From QHXW01 sp963847515 (GTDB lineage: Bacteria; Acidobacteriota; Terriglobia; Bryobacterales; Bryobacteraceae), in NCBI GenBank assembly GCA_963847515.1, contig CAWKAA010000004.1:248001-312000 (forward strand): a DNA stretch of 64,000 nt, written 5' to 3'. The number at the start of each line of letters is the position of its first letter. Within the stretch, counting starts at the first letter, position 1. The notes below the pieces were generated by a model. It did no database searches. It saw only the letters and a program-made list of their open reading frames with translations, and had not been told where the DNA came from. Below are positions 18,085-26,141 of this stretch, piece after piece. The position numbers were made by a program, and so were the translations under genes.

Positions 18085-18845
18085 TCGCCCGGCGGAGTTT
18101 TCTCGCGCTGCTCGCGGCTTCGCGCCTGCGAGCCGGCGACTTCCCGTCCCGCGCCGCCAAGGTGGTGAAACTGTTTCGCTCGCCCGACGACCATCCGAAC
18201 GGCCTGGAAACCGCCTCCGAAGGTTTCTGGATCGGCGAGCAAGTGACCGACCGCGCGCACCTGGTCGACTGGAACGGAAAGCTGCTGCACAGCATTGAAA
18301 CGGAATCGTCCAACACCAGTGGCATTGCGTTCGGAGACGGCGGGGTATGGATGGCAGCGAACGGTCCGGCAGTTGGCCGGCCGCCGAGGGCCGCGGACGC
18401 GAAGACCGGTGAAGTGGTCAAAGCTGATCCGCAAACTGGCAAAACACTGGCCCGCTACCCCATTCCCGGCGGCGGTGGCGTTCACGGTTTGGAATTCGCG
18501 GAGGGAACTCTGTGGCTCACGTCGCTGAAGATCCGGAAACTCTCACAAGTGGACCCAAAAGACTTTCACGTAATCCACCAGATCCCGGTTCACCTCGACC
18601 GCGCGCACGGGCTCGCGTGGGACCCTCCGGGCATCTGGGTCATGCATTCCACCGATCGCGTCATTCACAAGCTGGACGCCGGGGACGGCCACATTCTGGA
18701 GCAGATCACGCTTTCAAAAGATGACCCCGACCCTCACGGCATGTGCATGTACGCCGGTCATCTTTATTACACCGACGCGGGCATCGCACCCGGTGGCGGC
18801 AGCAACGGAAGCCCTTCGGCGGGCTTTGTCTGCCGAATTGATTAA
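18081..18845 (+). CDS. Exported beta-propeller (SMP-30/YncE-like) protein
   Basis: 254 aa, translationally coupled to the upstream FMN enzyme. The N-terminus MIARRSFLALLAAS is a twin-arginine-type signal. The rest repeats blade-like units (GFWIGEQVTDRAHLVDWNGK, GIAFGDGGVWMAANG, GLEFAEGTLWLTS, GLAWDPPGIWVMHS, HGMCMYAGHLYYTDAG), as in SMP-30/gluconolactonase-like or Vgb propellers. The co-occurring Tat-like signals on both products suggest a shared extracytoplasmic pathway, perhaps oxidation of a hydroxy acid or lactone. No catalytic metal ligands can be fixed from sequence alone. Confidence 0.75.
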   Translation: MIARRSFLALLAASRLRAGDFPSRAAKVVKLFRSPDDHPNGLETASEGFWIGEQVTDRAHLVDWNGKLLHSIETESSNTSGIAFGDGGVWMAANGPAVGRPPRAADAKTGEVVKADPQTGKTLARYPIPGGGGVHGLEFAEGTLWLTSLKIRKLSQVDPKDFHVIHQIPVHLDRAHGLAWDPPGIWVMHSTDRVIHKLDAGDGHILEQITLSKDDPDPHGMCMYAGHLYYTDAGIAPGGGSNGSPSAGFVCRID

Positions 18846-18856
18846 GAGTCCGGATC

Positions 18857-19462
18857 TCAAATTCCCGCCTTCCCGTCCAAACTCCGCCACAAATACCACG
18901 CGGCCACCGTGCAATACGGATGCCAGCCGCGCGCCAACTCTTCGATCTCCTGCGGCTTGGGCAAGTCTTTGAGGCCGTATACCTTTCGGATTGCGCTGCG
19001 CACGCCGAGGTCGCCGGTGGGGAGCACGTTGTTGCGCCGCAACGCGAAGATCAGGAACATGTGCGCGGTCCAGACGCCGATTCCTTTAACTGTTGTCAGC
19101 CGCTCGATCACTTCTTCGTCCGCGAGTTGCGGCAGCGATTCGAAGGCAATCTTACCTTTTACGGTCTGGCGGGCCAGGTCTCGAATGTACTCGGTTTTCT
19201 GGCGCGAGAGGCCCAGCCGCCGCATCTTGTCCGGCCGAAGTTTGAGGATGCCGGAGGGTGTCACCTGTCCGTCCGGCAGGGCAGCGGCCAGGCGGCCGTA
19301 GATCACCCTCGCGACCTTGCCGCTAAGCTGTTGAAACACAATCGAGCGGACCAGGGTCTCGAAGGTCGGGTCGCGGAATTCGATGGAATAGGCGCCTACG
19401 CGCTCGATCAGGGCGCCCAGCAGCGGGTCGTTCGTTTTCAAGTGGCGAATGGCGGTACGCAT
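18857..19462 (-). CDS. HhH-GPD DNA glycosylase, AlkA/3-methyladenine type
   Basis: 201 aa from ATG 19462; the longer frame begins with a TTG three codons earlier. The helix-hairpin-helix KGIGVWTAHMFLIFALRR is followed by NVLPTGDLGVRSAIR, whose Asp is the catalytic residue of monofunctional alkyl-base glycosylases. N-terminal landmarks are FETLVRSIVFQQLSGKVA and LSRQKTEYIRDLA, typical of AlkA-like enzymes. No 4Fe-4S cysteine cluster, so it is not MutY/Nth. It removes alkylated purines to start base excision repair. It is convergent with the propeller gene (11 bp apart). Confidence 0.88.
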   Translation of the reverse strand: MRTAIRHLKTNDPLLGALIERVGAYSIEFRDPTFETLVRSIVFQQLSGKVARVIYGRLAAALPDGQVTPSGILKLRPDKMRRLGLSRQKTEYIRDLARQTVKGKIAFESLPQLADEEVIERLTTVKGIGVWTAHMFLIFALRRNNVLPTGDLGVRSAIRKVYGLKDLPKPQEIEELARGWHPYCTVAAWYLWRSLDGKAGI

Positions 19463-19505
19463 TTGAAACAATCAGAGAAGGAGATACGTCCCTCATTGTA
19501 TCGGT

Positions 19506-20504
19506 ATGCCTAATCTTCATGTGCGCCCGGCAGTGGCGCTTCTCGCCGGAATTCTAATACTTTCGGGGGCGCGGGCCCAGCAGCAGGAGCAGAAACCCGC
19601 CGACGACACTTCGCCCACCATCCAGGTGCAAGTCAATTTGGTGAGCCTGCTGGCTTCGGTGCGCGACAAACACGGGGCGTTGATCAACAATCTCACTAAG
19701 GACGATTTCACACTCACCGAAGACGGCCAGGCGCAGACTATCAAATACTTCGCGAAAGAAACCGACCTGCCGCTGACCATCGGTCTGCTGGTGGACGTGA
19801 GCGCCAGCCAGCGCAATCTCATCGAGATTGAACGCGAAGCCGCCTATCAATTCTTCTCGCAAGTGCTCCGCAAGAAAGACATGGCGTTTCTCATCAGCTT
19901 CGGAGAGGATGCCGAGCTATTGCAGGATTTCACCAGTTCTCCCCGCCTGTTGCAAGCTGGCCTTGAGGGCCTGCGTGTCAACTCGGGCGTCCAAGGCCTA
20001 CATCCAGGCCCGGTTCCCACGATCGGCCAACCGCGAGGCACCGTCCTCTACGACGCCGTTTATCTCGCCGCTTCCGACCGCATGACGCATGAGGTCGGCC
20101 GGAAAGCCCTGGTCCTGATCACAGATGGCATGGACGAGGGCAGCCGCCTCAAGATTGACGAAGCCATTCGGGCTGCACAGAAGTCCGACTGTGTCATCTA
20201 CAGCATCTATTACGTCGACCAAAGCGCCTATTACGGCCGTGGATATTTTGGAGGCGTCAGCGATTCGGCCCTACGGAAGATGTCGGAAGAGACCGGCGGG
20301 CGAGTGTTTCGTGTGGAAAGAAAGCATCCTCTCCCCGACGTCTTTAAGGAACTCCAGGACGAGATGCGCAGCCAGTATTCCGTCAGCTACACCCCTACCA
20401 ACGAAAAGAAGGACGGCACGTTCCGCCGCATAGACCTGCGCACGAACGACCACAACCTCAAAGTACAGGTGCGCAAGGGATATTACGCATCCGCCGACAA
20501 GTAA
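19506..20504 (+). CDS. Exported VWFA-related protein, acidobacterial type
   Basis: 332 aa with a signal peptide (VALLAGILILSGARAQ). The body opens with IQVQVNLVSLLASVRDKHGA and LTKDDFTLTEDGQAQTIKYF, the prodomain-like strand pattern of the VWFA-related acidobacterial family (TIGR03436). The A domain follows: MIDAS DVSAS at residues ~98-102, a conserved Thr/Asp further on (ALVLITDGMDEG), and an end QYSVSYTPTNEKKDGTFRRI. These proteins occur in many copies in Solibacter-like genomes, so this gene supports the taxonomic placement. Its role is probably binding or assembly at the cell surface. It is divergent from the alkA-like gene, 43 bp away. Confidence 0.9.
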   Translation: MPNLHVRPAVALLAGILILSGARAQQQEQKPADDTSPTIQVQVNLVSLLASVRDKHGALINNLTKDDFTLTEDGQAQTIKYFAKETDLPLTIGLLVDVSASQRNLIEIEREAAYQFFSQVLRKKDMAFLISFGEDAELLQDFTSSPRLLQAGLEGLRVNSGVQGLHPGPVPTIGQPRGTVLYDAVYLAASDRMTHEVGRKALVLITDGMDEGSRLKIDEAIRAAQKSDCVIYSIYYVDQSAYYGRGYFGGVSDSALRKMSEETGGRVFRVERKHPLPDVFKELQDEMRSQYSVSYTPTNEKKDGTFRRIDLRTNDHNLKVQVRKGYYASADK

Positions 20505-20520
20505 TGGTATGACAGGGTGC

Positions 20521-20703
20521 CTACACCTTGTCCCAATGTGCCTTGATTCCGGATTCGAATTTTTCGCGAGCAGTGTCCCGTTGTGCCGCGTGGGTGGTCG
20601 TCCGAGCGCTGGGCGAATAGACCGTCAGCCGGTTAGGCCATGCCGCGCCGTCTTGCTTGCCGTCCTCAGCAGCGTGCTGCGCAAAAATGATTCGATAGTG
20701 CAT
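20521..20703 (-). CDS. Small hypothetical protein, 60 aa
   Basis: ATG 20703 to 20521, 19 bp downstream of the 330-aa gene on the same strand. The sequence (MHYRIIFAQHAAEDGKQD, WPNRLTVYSPSARTTTHAAQ, EKFESGIKAHWDKV) has a coding-like third-position bias. I do not recognise the family. No membrane segment or cysteine. The open frame extends upstream to 20742, overlapping the previous gene; the shorter start is preferred. Confidence 0.45.
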   Translation of the reverse strand: MHYRIIFAQHAAEDGKQDGAAWPNRLTVYSPSARTTTHAAQRDTAREKFESGIKAHWDKV

Positions 20704-20722
20704 TACACCCAAAACGTGTTTC

Positions 20723-21715
20723 CTACCGCCCGGCGCCGGCACTCGCGACGTCGGGTTTCACGGCATGGTTGGTTTCGAGCTCCGCAATGATCGCCTCGGG
20801 CCGCGATTCTCCAGTCATCTGTTTGGTGAAGTGACGCCGCGGGTCGCAACAGGACGTGGTCAGGTATGCGGCGGCCAGGCCGCCAAAGACCAGCGGATGC
20901 AAAACGGCTATGGGGAGAGCATACTTCTTCGACATCAGAAATGATTCCATCACGCCGCGGATCGTCCGGCTGCGCGGCAGCGTCCCAGGAATTTGAGGGA
21001 TCACGAAGCTGGAGAACTGAAGATCCGGATGTCTCCGGCTGTATGTGACCAGCGATTTGGCAATCTGTTTCGGCGTGGTAATGCCGTCATCCACAAAAAG
21101 ACTCCGATGCACGGCATGCGGGTAGTAAAAGTTAATGACGCTGCGGGAGAAATCTGCGCAGTTGTGAAAGAACAGGTTGAAGTGGCTCTTGTTTCTGCTG
21201 GAGTTGAATTTTTCGATGAAAAGCTGGTCCTGCTCTTCCGTGGTTTCAACCTCAAAGCTGTAGATCTTGCGATCGTATGCGGCGCCGATCAATTGAATCC
21301 ACTCTCCTTCCGGCGTTTTGCCGTTCTCACCGTTCGGGACAATTGCCAAAAGGCGGCTTCGGCGATAGTCATCCCGAAGATCGGCAACCGTCCGCGCCGA
21401 GACATAAAGCGGTACCTGCTCGGCTTGCTCCACGGCGAAAAGATACGGGATCACGGGAATTGCAATCCAATCGTAGCCGCTAATGTGGTGATACCGGCTG
21501 ATGACCACGCCCGGCTCACCGGCTTCGCAACGTCGCAATTGAAGGGGGGACGCGGCGCAGACTCGCGAAAGGTAAACGGCGGCATGTCCGGTCGGGTTCG
21601 TCTCGCCAAACAAGCCAAACGGCTCCTCGAGAAATAACCCGGCGTCGGCGATCGCATACCCGGCGGACCAAAAGAGCAGCGCCGGCAAGATCAGCCAATC
21701 GTTTCGCGCGGACAA
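20723..21715 (-). CDS. Exported permuted papain-like (NlpC/P60-LRAT type) protein, putative
   Basis: 330 aa. The start is TTG 21715, supported by AGGAGG seven bases upstream. An N-terminal hydrophobic segment (WLILPALLFWSAGYAIA) looks like a signal peptide and a second sits near residue 278 (IAVLHPLVFGGLAAAYL). His in TGHAAVYLSRVC (near 45) followed much later by Cys in FNLFFHNCADFSRS (near 190) gives the His-then-Cys order of circularly permuted NlpC/P60 or LRAT/YaeF enzymes. VDDGITTPKQIAKSL after it resembles the helix found in such lipid- or peptide-processing proteins. The enzymatic role is inferred from these two motifs only. Confidence 0.6.
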   Translation of the reverse strand: MSARNDWLILPALLFWSAGYAIADAGLFLEEPFGLFGETNPTGHAAVYLSRVCAASPLQLRRCEAGEPGVVISRYHHISGYDWIAIPVIPYLFAVEQAEQVPLYVSARTVADLRDDYRRSRLLAIVPNGENGKTPEGEWIQLIGAAYDRKIYSFEVETTEEQDQLFIEKFNSSRNKSHFNLFFHNCADFSRSVINFYYPHAVHRSLFVDDGITTPKQIAKSLVTYSRRHPDLQFSSFVIPQIPGTLPRSRTIRGVMESFLMSKKYALPIAVLHPLVFGGLAAAYLTTSCCDPRRHFTKQMTGESRPEAIIAELETNHAVKPDVASAGAGR

Positions 21716-22012
21716 GCAAGAGCCTCCTATCCAAAAGACGTTCCATGCCCGTTAATTCGTTTCAAAGGGGCCGTACGAAAACTAACGACAATTAGGTGTC
21801 GGCCCGCCGACGGGTCTCATGCGCGGGGGATGATTCCAAAGGTAACATTGACAATTTTATCCGCGTAACTCAGTATCGTTAACGAGACTGAGCGCTTCCC
21901 GCCCTATCCGCAGGTCATCTGAACTAAGTCAGGTCATCTGAGATTTCCCCTCTTAGCCGAAGGATGCCATTCGTGTGCCAAAATTCTCGCTTTTTAGGTA
22001 AAGACAAAACCA

Positions 22013-23370
22013 ATGCTGACTGACGCACTGCAACGCAACGGAGCCAATCGGGAAGCTGGCTGGGTCAACCGCCTCTTCAACAGCGAGGGCTGCACGCCCG
22101 AGTACCAGGAGCTGAAGTTCACGCTCCACCGCAAGCTTCTGGACCGCATCAACCTGGAGGCGCTCTCCTCTATGGCGGGCGAGCGCGTGCGCGCGGAAAT
22201 CCGCGCGGCCGTGGCGCGGCTGGTCGAAGAAGAGAAAACGCCGCTCAGCCTGGTGGAGAAGGACCGCGTCATCGAGGAGGTGCTGGATGAAGTGTTCGGC
22301 CTGGGCCCGCTCGAGCCGCTGCTGCAGGATCCCACCATCTCGGACATTCTGGTGACCACGCCGCGCCTGGTCTACGTCGAGCGCGGCGGCAAACTTTATC
22401 GCACGCCGGTGGAGTTCAAGGACGACGCGCACCTGCTGCGCATCATCGAAAAAATGGTTTCGCGAGTGGGCCGGCGCGTGGACGAATCCTCGCCGCTGGT
22501 GGATGCGCGCCTGCCGGATGGATCGCGCGTCAACGCGGCCATTCCGCCGGTTGCCGTGGACGGACCGCTGCTTTCCATCCGCCGTTTCGGACGCGATGCC
22601 CTGCAGGGCGAGGACCTGGTGGAGAAACTGGCGCTGACCGAGGGCATGCTGGAATTGCTGCAGGGCTGCGTCAAGGCGCGGTTAAACATTGTGATTTCCG
22701 GCGGAACCGGCGCCGGCAAAACCACTCTGCTGAACGTCCTCTCTTCCTACATTCCGGAAGACGAGCGCATCGTCACCATCGAAGACGCGGCCGAGCTGCG
22801 GCTGCAGCAGACGCACGTGGCGCGCATGGAAACCCGCCCGGCGAACGTCGAAGGCCATGGCGCCATCCGCATTCGCGAACTGGTCATCAACGCTCTCCGT
22901 ATGCGCCCCGACCGCATCATCGTCGGTGAGGTGCCGTAGCGAGGAGGCGCTGGACATGTTGCAGGCCATGAACACGGGCCACGACGGCTCGCTCACCACC
23001 ATCCACGCCAACACTCCCCGCGACGCCATCGGCCGCCTGGAAGTCATGGTCGGCATGGCGCAATGCCAACATGGGCGTGCGCTCCATCCGCCAGCAGATC
23101 AGCTCCGCTGTCGACCTGTTCGTGCAGGTATCGCGCTTCAGCGACGGCACCCGCCGCATCACGCACGTCACCGAATGCGTGGGCATGGAAGGCGACCTGA
23201 TCACCATGCAGGACATTTTTGTATTCGAGAAAACCGGGATCACGGAAAACGGAAGGGTCACCGGCCGCTTCCGCGCCACCGGCATCCGTCCCAAGTTCTA
23301 CGAGCGCCTGCGTTCGTCCGGCATGCAACTGCCCGCGGCAATCTTCCAAACCGTGGTAGAAATTTCGTAG
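22013..23370 (+). pseudogene. cpaF: CpaF/TadA-type secretion ATPase, two frameshifts
   Basis: Read through two single-base insertions (extra C at 22934/22935 and at 23061) this is a full ~450-aa ATPase of the tight-adherence (Flp pilus) or type IVb system. Motifs: VIEEVLDEVFGLGPLEPLL, DASPLVD-like VDESSPLVDARLPDGSR, Walker A SGGTGAGKTT, IVTIEDAAELRLQQ, Walker B-like PDRIIVGEVRSEEAL, and GHDGSLTTIHANTP. It powers pilin assembly at the inner membrane. The second break interrupts GMANANMGVRSIRQQ, a highly conserved stretch. No cpaB/C/E or tadB/C gene lies in the window, so the rest of the system is elsewhere. Loss by sequence error is more likely than true decay. Confidence 0.85.
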
Positions 23371-23410
23371 CCGCTACTGAGCCGCGCCCGCAAGGAGGCG
23401 GTCATTTTTG

Positions 23411-23656
23411 TTACAGCGCCTCACCCTTGGCGGCTTGACCGCGAAGCAGGAATGTTTTCGGAAATGGCCAACGACCGCAGACCTTGAACGAGCCAAAATC
23501 CTTGTGCCAGTCACCCTCTGGCACTTCCGGCCTCGATGCGATCCAGAGACGAAGCTGACTTAGGTCGGCGATACTGATCGCGCGGTCGCGCATTCGGTCG
23601 ATTAGGTGCTGACGAACGCCCAGTGGCAGGTTGTCCCAATTCTCGATCTTCGGCAT
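23411..23656 (-). CDS. Putative toxin partner of an RHH antitoxin, 81 aa
   Basis: Begins at ATG 23656, overlapping the antitoxin stop (TGATG). The sequence NLPLGVRQHLIDRMRDRAIS, LSQLRLWIASRPEVPEGDW, KDFGSFKVCGRWPFPKTFLL is compact, basic and tryptophan-containing, and lacks any RelE, MazF, VapC or HicA signature. I recall similar proteins next to small DNA-binding proteins but no assigned activity. The gene order (antitoxin first, coupled toxin second) and a palindromic site upstream support a type II toxin-antitoxin module. The function remains unproven. Confidence 0.6.
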   Translation of the reverse strand: MPKIENWDNLPLGVRQHLIDRMRDRAISIADLSQLRLWIASRPEVPEGDWHKDFGSFKVCGRWPFPKTFLLRGQAAKGEAL

Positions 23657-23913
23657 CAGCCGCCGAAAACCATGCGGCCCATCTGATCGCCCAGGCGGCT
23701 GACTTCCTTCGGGTCGGTGGCGCGCCGGAAGCGCTCGGCAAGATCGAGAAATTCCTGCTGTTTGCGCTTCTCAGCCTCTACTCCGTTCTCGATGAGTTCT
23801 ACCAGCATCCGGTTGGCACTGAGCCTGCGCCTCTTGGCCAGGCTGCGAACTTGTGCGGCGACGTTCGCCGGCAAGCTAACGCTCTGCCGTACTGTCTTAT
23901 TGGCTGTTCTCAT
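23656..23913 (-). CDS. Ribbon-helix-helix antitoxin/repressor
   Basis: 85 aa from ATG 23913. The N-terminus KTVRQSVSLPANVAAQVRSL followed by RRRLSANRMLVELIENGVEA is a classic RHH DNA-binding unit (beta strand then two helices). The C-terminal half (EAEKRKQQEFLDLAERFRRA) would bind the partner. It overlaps the toxin start by one base and has a perfect CACCA-N3-TGGTG palindrome 12 bp upstream, a likely autoregulatory operator. The longer frame to 23991 runs through that palindrome and is rejected. Confidence 0.75.
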   Translation of the reverse strand: MRTANKTVRQSVSLPANVAAQVRSLAKRRRLSANRMLVELIENGVEAEKRKQQEFLDLAERFRRATDPKEVSRLGDQMGRMVFGG

Positions 23914-23925
23914 GACACCATTATG

Positions 23926-23938
23926 CACCAAAGTGGTG
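23926..23938. promoter_or_regulatory. Palindrome upstream of the RHH antitoxin, putative operator
   Basis: CACCA-AAG-TGGTG, a perfect inverted repeat, lies 12 bp before the antitoxin start. A further CACCA half-site is at 916-920 of the same kilobase (23916-23920). RHH repressors bind such short paired boxes, so autoregulation is likely. No clear -10/-35 can be fixed. Confidence 0.5.
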
Positions 23939-23984
23939 TGTGATCTTCTGCGCCACTCTTCGGATGCATAACGGCACCGTGCTT

Positions 23985-24119
23985 CGTCCACTTGGGCAGC
24001 TCCTTGCCACCGATGACCAACTCACCCGTAAGATCGAAGCGCTGGAGGAAAGAGGCGGCAATCACGACAACGATCTCCATGCAATTCTCGCTATCTTACG
24101 GAACATCATGGAGCCACCG
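23985..24119 (+). pseudogene. C-terminal remnant of an ORF6N/KilA-N-type protein
   Basis: The stretch LGQLLATDDQLTRKIEALEE, GNHDNDLHAILAILRNIMEPP resembles the end of ORF6N-domain proteins, where a coiled coil is followed by an 'AIR.LM.PP' tail. No DNA-binding domain is found upstream, where the RHH/toxin pair begins, so this is a fragment. ORF6N genes are phage and mobile-element associated. Confidence 0.4.
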
Positions 24120-24635
24120 ACACCACCCGCCGCCCGTTCGGATTCGGAGGTCCTAATAAGGAGATTCCTTAGAAAAAATCGTGGGTTGATTCTGGGTGCG
24201 GGCCGCCGGCAGCGGGAGCCGATGGCGGCGGAACGTTTAGGGGCCGTACCGCGAACTTCGATGCGATCGACGGTAAAACGGGCGATTGATAGACGAATCC
24301 CGGAAAGCGATGGCAACGGTTAGAATCGTGATCAGTTCCATGGCGCGGAAGCGTATGCGATGGAAACGGGTACGAGCAAGGAGCAGGCGGACGATGTGGT
24401 TGACCGTATTGCCGTAGAACCGGGTCAGCTCACGTCTTACGAAATCGTTGGCCTCTCCGAGAGAAAGCCCGAAAGCAAATGGCGCAGAAGATCGACATTC
24501 GGCTTTTCCATCAATGTGTCCTGAAGAATGGGCCGGTTCCACTCATTGTGCTGAGGCCGAATGTCCGGAACTGTCTGGCGTCCTCGCTGAGGTAGGGCCG
24601 AAGTGGTAGCAATACGAATAGCGCAGGAGGATGAC
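24120..24635. other. Gene-poor stretch after the ORF6N remnant
   Basis: About 515 bp. A 54-codon frame from ATG 24360 (METGTSKEQADDVVDRIAVE ...) has no homologue I can name and may be chance. Antisense frames here are featureless. I see no RNA gene or clear promoter. Confidence 0.4.
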
Positions 24636-25226
24636 ATGAAGCGGATGGGGCGTTCACATGGGATGACGACTGGCGCAAAAGCGGGGGCACAGGCGTCTCA
24701 GCGTAAAATTATCGTCTACATTGCGACGAGTGTAGATGGGTATATCGCTCGTTCCGATGGCGGCGTAGACTGGCTGAATCGACCGCTGCCGAAAGGCGGC
24801 TATGGCATGGACGCTTTTGCGCGTTCCATCGACACGGTGCTTTGGGGACGAAAGACCTACGATTTCGCAGTAAAGATGGGCGGACTCGGCACTTATGGCA
24901 GCCTCAAACACCATGTGTTTTCCCGCCAACCACCTTCGGATCCACTTCCAGAAGTCGAGTTTGTTTCGGCGCCTATTCCGGAATTCGTGGCCAAGCTGCG
25001 GGCGCGAAAGGGCAAAAACATTTGGATGATGGGCGGAGCATCGATCATTGCTTCATTCCTAGACTGCGGGGCGATCGACGAATTCTCGATCCATGTCATC
25101 CCTGTCATGATTGGCGAAGGGATTCCGCTGGTCGCTCCTCGCCATCGGAATGTCCCGCTCGAATTGATTTCCGCCCGTTCCTTCTCGGACGGTGTGGTGC
25201 ACTTGAATTACAAGGTTCGACCTTAA
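24636..25226 (+). CDS. RibD C-terminal/DHFR-like reductase
   Basis: 196 aa. ATG 24636 is preceded by AGGAGG with ideal spacing, so the longer frame from 24603 is rejected. The first ~20 residues are a basic/Ala-rich leader, then KIIVYIATSVDGYIARSDGG (start of the DHFR fold), DTVLWGRKTYDF (nucleotide-binding Gly/Arg), IWMMGGASIIASFL (second NADPH motif), and PVMIGEGIPL. This is the COG0262/RibD_C family of stand-alone DHFR-like reductases, usually of unknown substrate. Single gene. Confidence 0.82.
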   Translation: MKRMGRSHGMTTGAKAGAQASQRKIIVYIATSVDGYIARSDGGVDWLNRPLPKGGYGMDAFARSIDTVLWGRKTYDFAVKMGGLGTYGSLKHHVFSRQPPSDPLPEVEFVSAPIPEFVAKLRARKGKNIWMMGGASIIASFLDCGAIDEFSIHVIPVMIGEGIPLVAPRHRNVPLELISARSFSDGVVHLNYKVRP

Positions 25227-25551
25227 GTGACAGAATACAGAAGAAACTGAATATGAAACCGTTCGATCGTCTCATCGGGTGTGCTGGTAAAATGCATTCC
25301 AGTTTTTGCCGAAGACAGGAGATATGGAGGAACTTTAGTGCCGTGAATGTTTTGATAAGGGTTGGTAGCCCCGCGTGGGTGTGTTCTTCCGGATCCCGGC
25401 GTTAAGGCCCTTGAAAGATTCGGCCGGACGTCAGACCGAGACATCCTACGGTCCGTTGTTATCGTCGATCGCCGAGTGATATGCAGAATCAACATCAGCG
25501 CGGACGGCGCTGTACGGGAACTCGAAACTGGCCTTGTACAGGTTCTGTCAA
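25227..25551. other. Intergenic region upstream of a toxin-antitoxin operon
   Basis: 325 bp with no convincing gene. Near its end TTGTAC (25534-25539) and GATAAT (25555-25560) could form a promoter with a short 15-bp spacer, overlapping the palindrome described next. Confidence 0.4.
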
Positions 25552-25564
25552 TCAGATAATCTGA
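25552..25564. promoter_or_regulatory. Perfect 13-bp palindrome before the AbrB-type antitoxin
   Basis: TCAGAT-A-ATCTGA ends four bases before the antitoxin ATG and covers a possible -10 box. A site placed like this would let the antitoxin/toxin complex block its own transcription or translation. The assignment rests on position and symmetry only. Confidence 0.5.
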
Positions 25565-25568
25565 AAGC

Positions 25569-25853
25569 ATGGCAGGGAAGACAGCCACGACTCAAGAGCG
25601 GATTGGACGCGTGGGGCAGCGCCGCCAGGTGGTCATACCGCGGGATATCCTCGAAACTCTCAAACTCCAGGAGGGGGACTTCGTGGCGTTCAGCAAGCGA
25701 GCGAACGGCGTGCTCATCAAGCCGAAGCGCGTGGTAGATCCCGACGACGTGCTCACGCCGGCTGACGCGAAAAAATTGCGCCGAAGCCTGAAACAGGCTC
25801 GTCAAGGGAAAACTCTGCCCTGGTCTCAGGTCAAGCATGACTTGGGCTTGTGA
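25569..25853 (+). CDS. SpoVT/AbrB-type antitoxin
   Basis: 94 aa. The swapped-hairpin DNA-binding domain is seen as RIGRVGQRRQVVIPRDILET, LQEGDFVAFSKRANGVLIKP. The remainder (TPADAKKLRRSLKQARQGKT, SQVKHDLGL) is a basic helical tail of the kind that wraps the partner toxin. It overlaps the downstream RelE-type gene by 17 bp. The palindrome at 25552 is the expected operator. Confidence 0.85.
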   Translation: MAGKTATTQERIGRVGQRRQVVIPRDILETLKLQEGDFVAFSKRANGVLIKPKRVVDPDDVLTPADAKKLRRSLKQARQGKTLPWSQVKHDLGL

Positions 25854-26103
25854 GTTCACTGAAGAAGCCAAAGAGGATTTCCGCAGCCTTCCGAAAGCCA
25901 TTCAGAAGCGCGTATCGCGCGTGGTGACCCAGATGGCATCCGATCCCTTTCAGGGAGACGTAAAAGCTCTTAAAGGCGAAGAGTGGCATGGCGTCTTCCG
26001 CCGTCGAATTGGCCACTACCGCCTCCTCTTCACTGTCGAGCGTAGCCACCAGACAGTTGTTGTCCATCAGATCTCGCTTCGATCCGGCAAGACCTACCGC
26101 TGA
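25837..26103 (+). CDS. RelE/ParE-family toxin
   Basis: 88 aa: CEFTEEAKEDFRSLPKAIQK, SDPFQGDVKALKGEEWHGVF, RRRIGHYRLLFTVERSHQTV, HQISLRSGKTYR. The fold and the R-x-x-I-G-x-Y-R-L-L-F core are those of RelE toxins, which cleave mRNA in the ribosome. The C-terminal Tyr/Arg are retained, so it may be active. The unusual pairing of an AbrB-type antitoxin with a RelE-type toxin is known from other genomes. Confidence 0.88.
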   Translation: MTWACEFTEEAKEDFRSLPKAIQKRVSRVVTQMASDPFQGDVKALKGEEWHGVFRRRIGHYRLLFTVERSHQTVVVHQISLRSGKTYR

Positions 26104-26141
26104 CTCGAACGAGGATTACGCTCCGTTTCTCACCAGGTTTC

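Noticed and set aside
22934..23061. Programmed +1 frameshifting in cpaF
   Set aside because: Two breaks 127 bp apart with different contexts, no slippery sequence, no shared stop or stimulatory hairpin; sequence error is simpler.
26095..26120. Possible third tRNA-like segment (GACTCGAACGAGG)
   Set aside because: Only eight bases match the T-arm; no T-stem pairing or acceptor stem follows.
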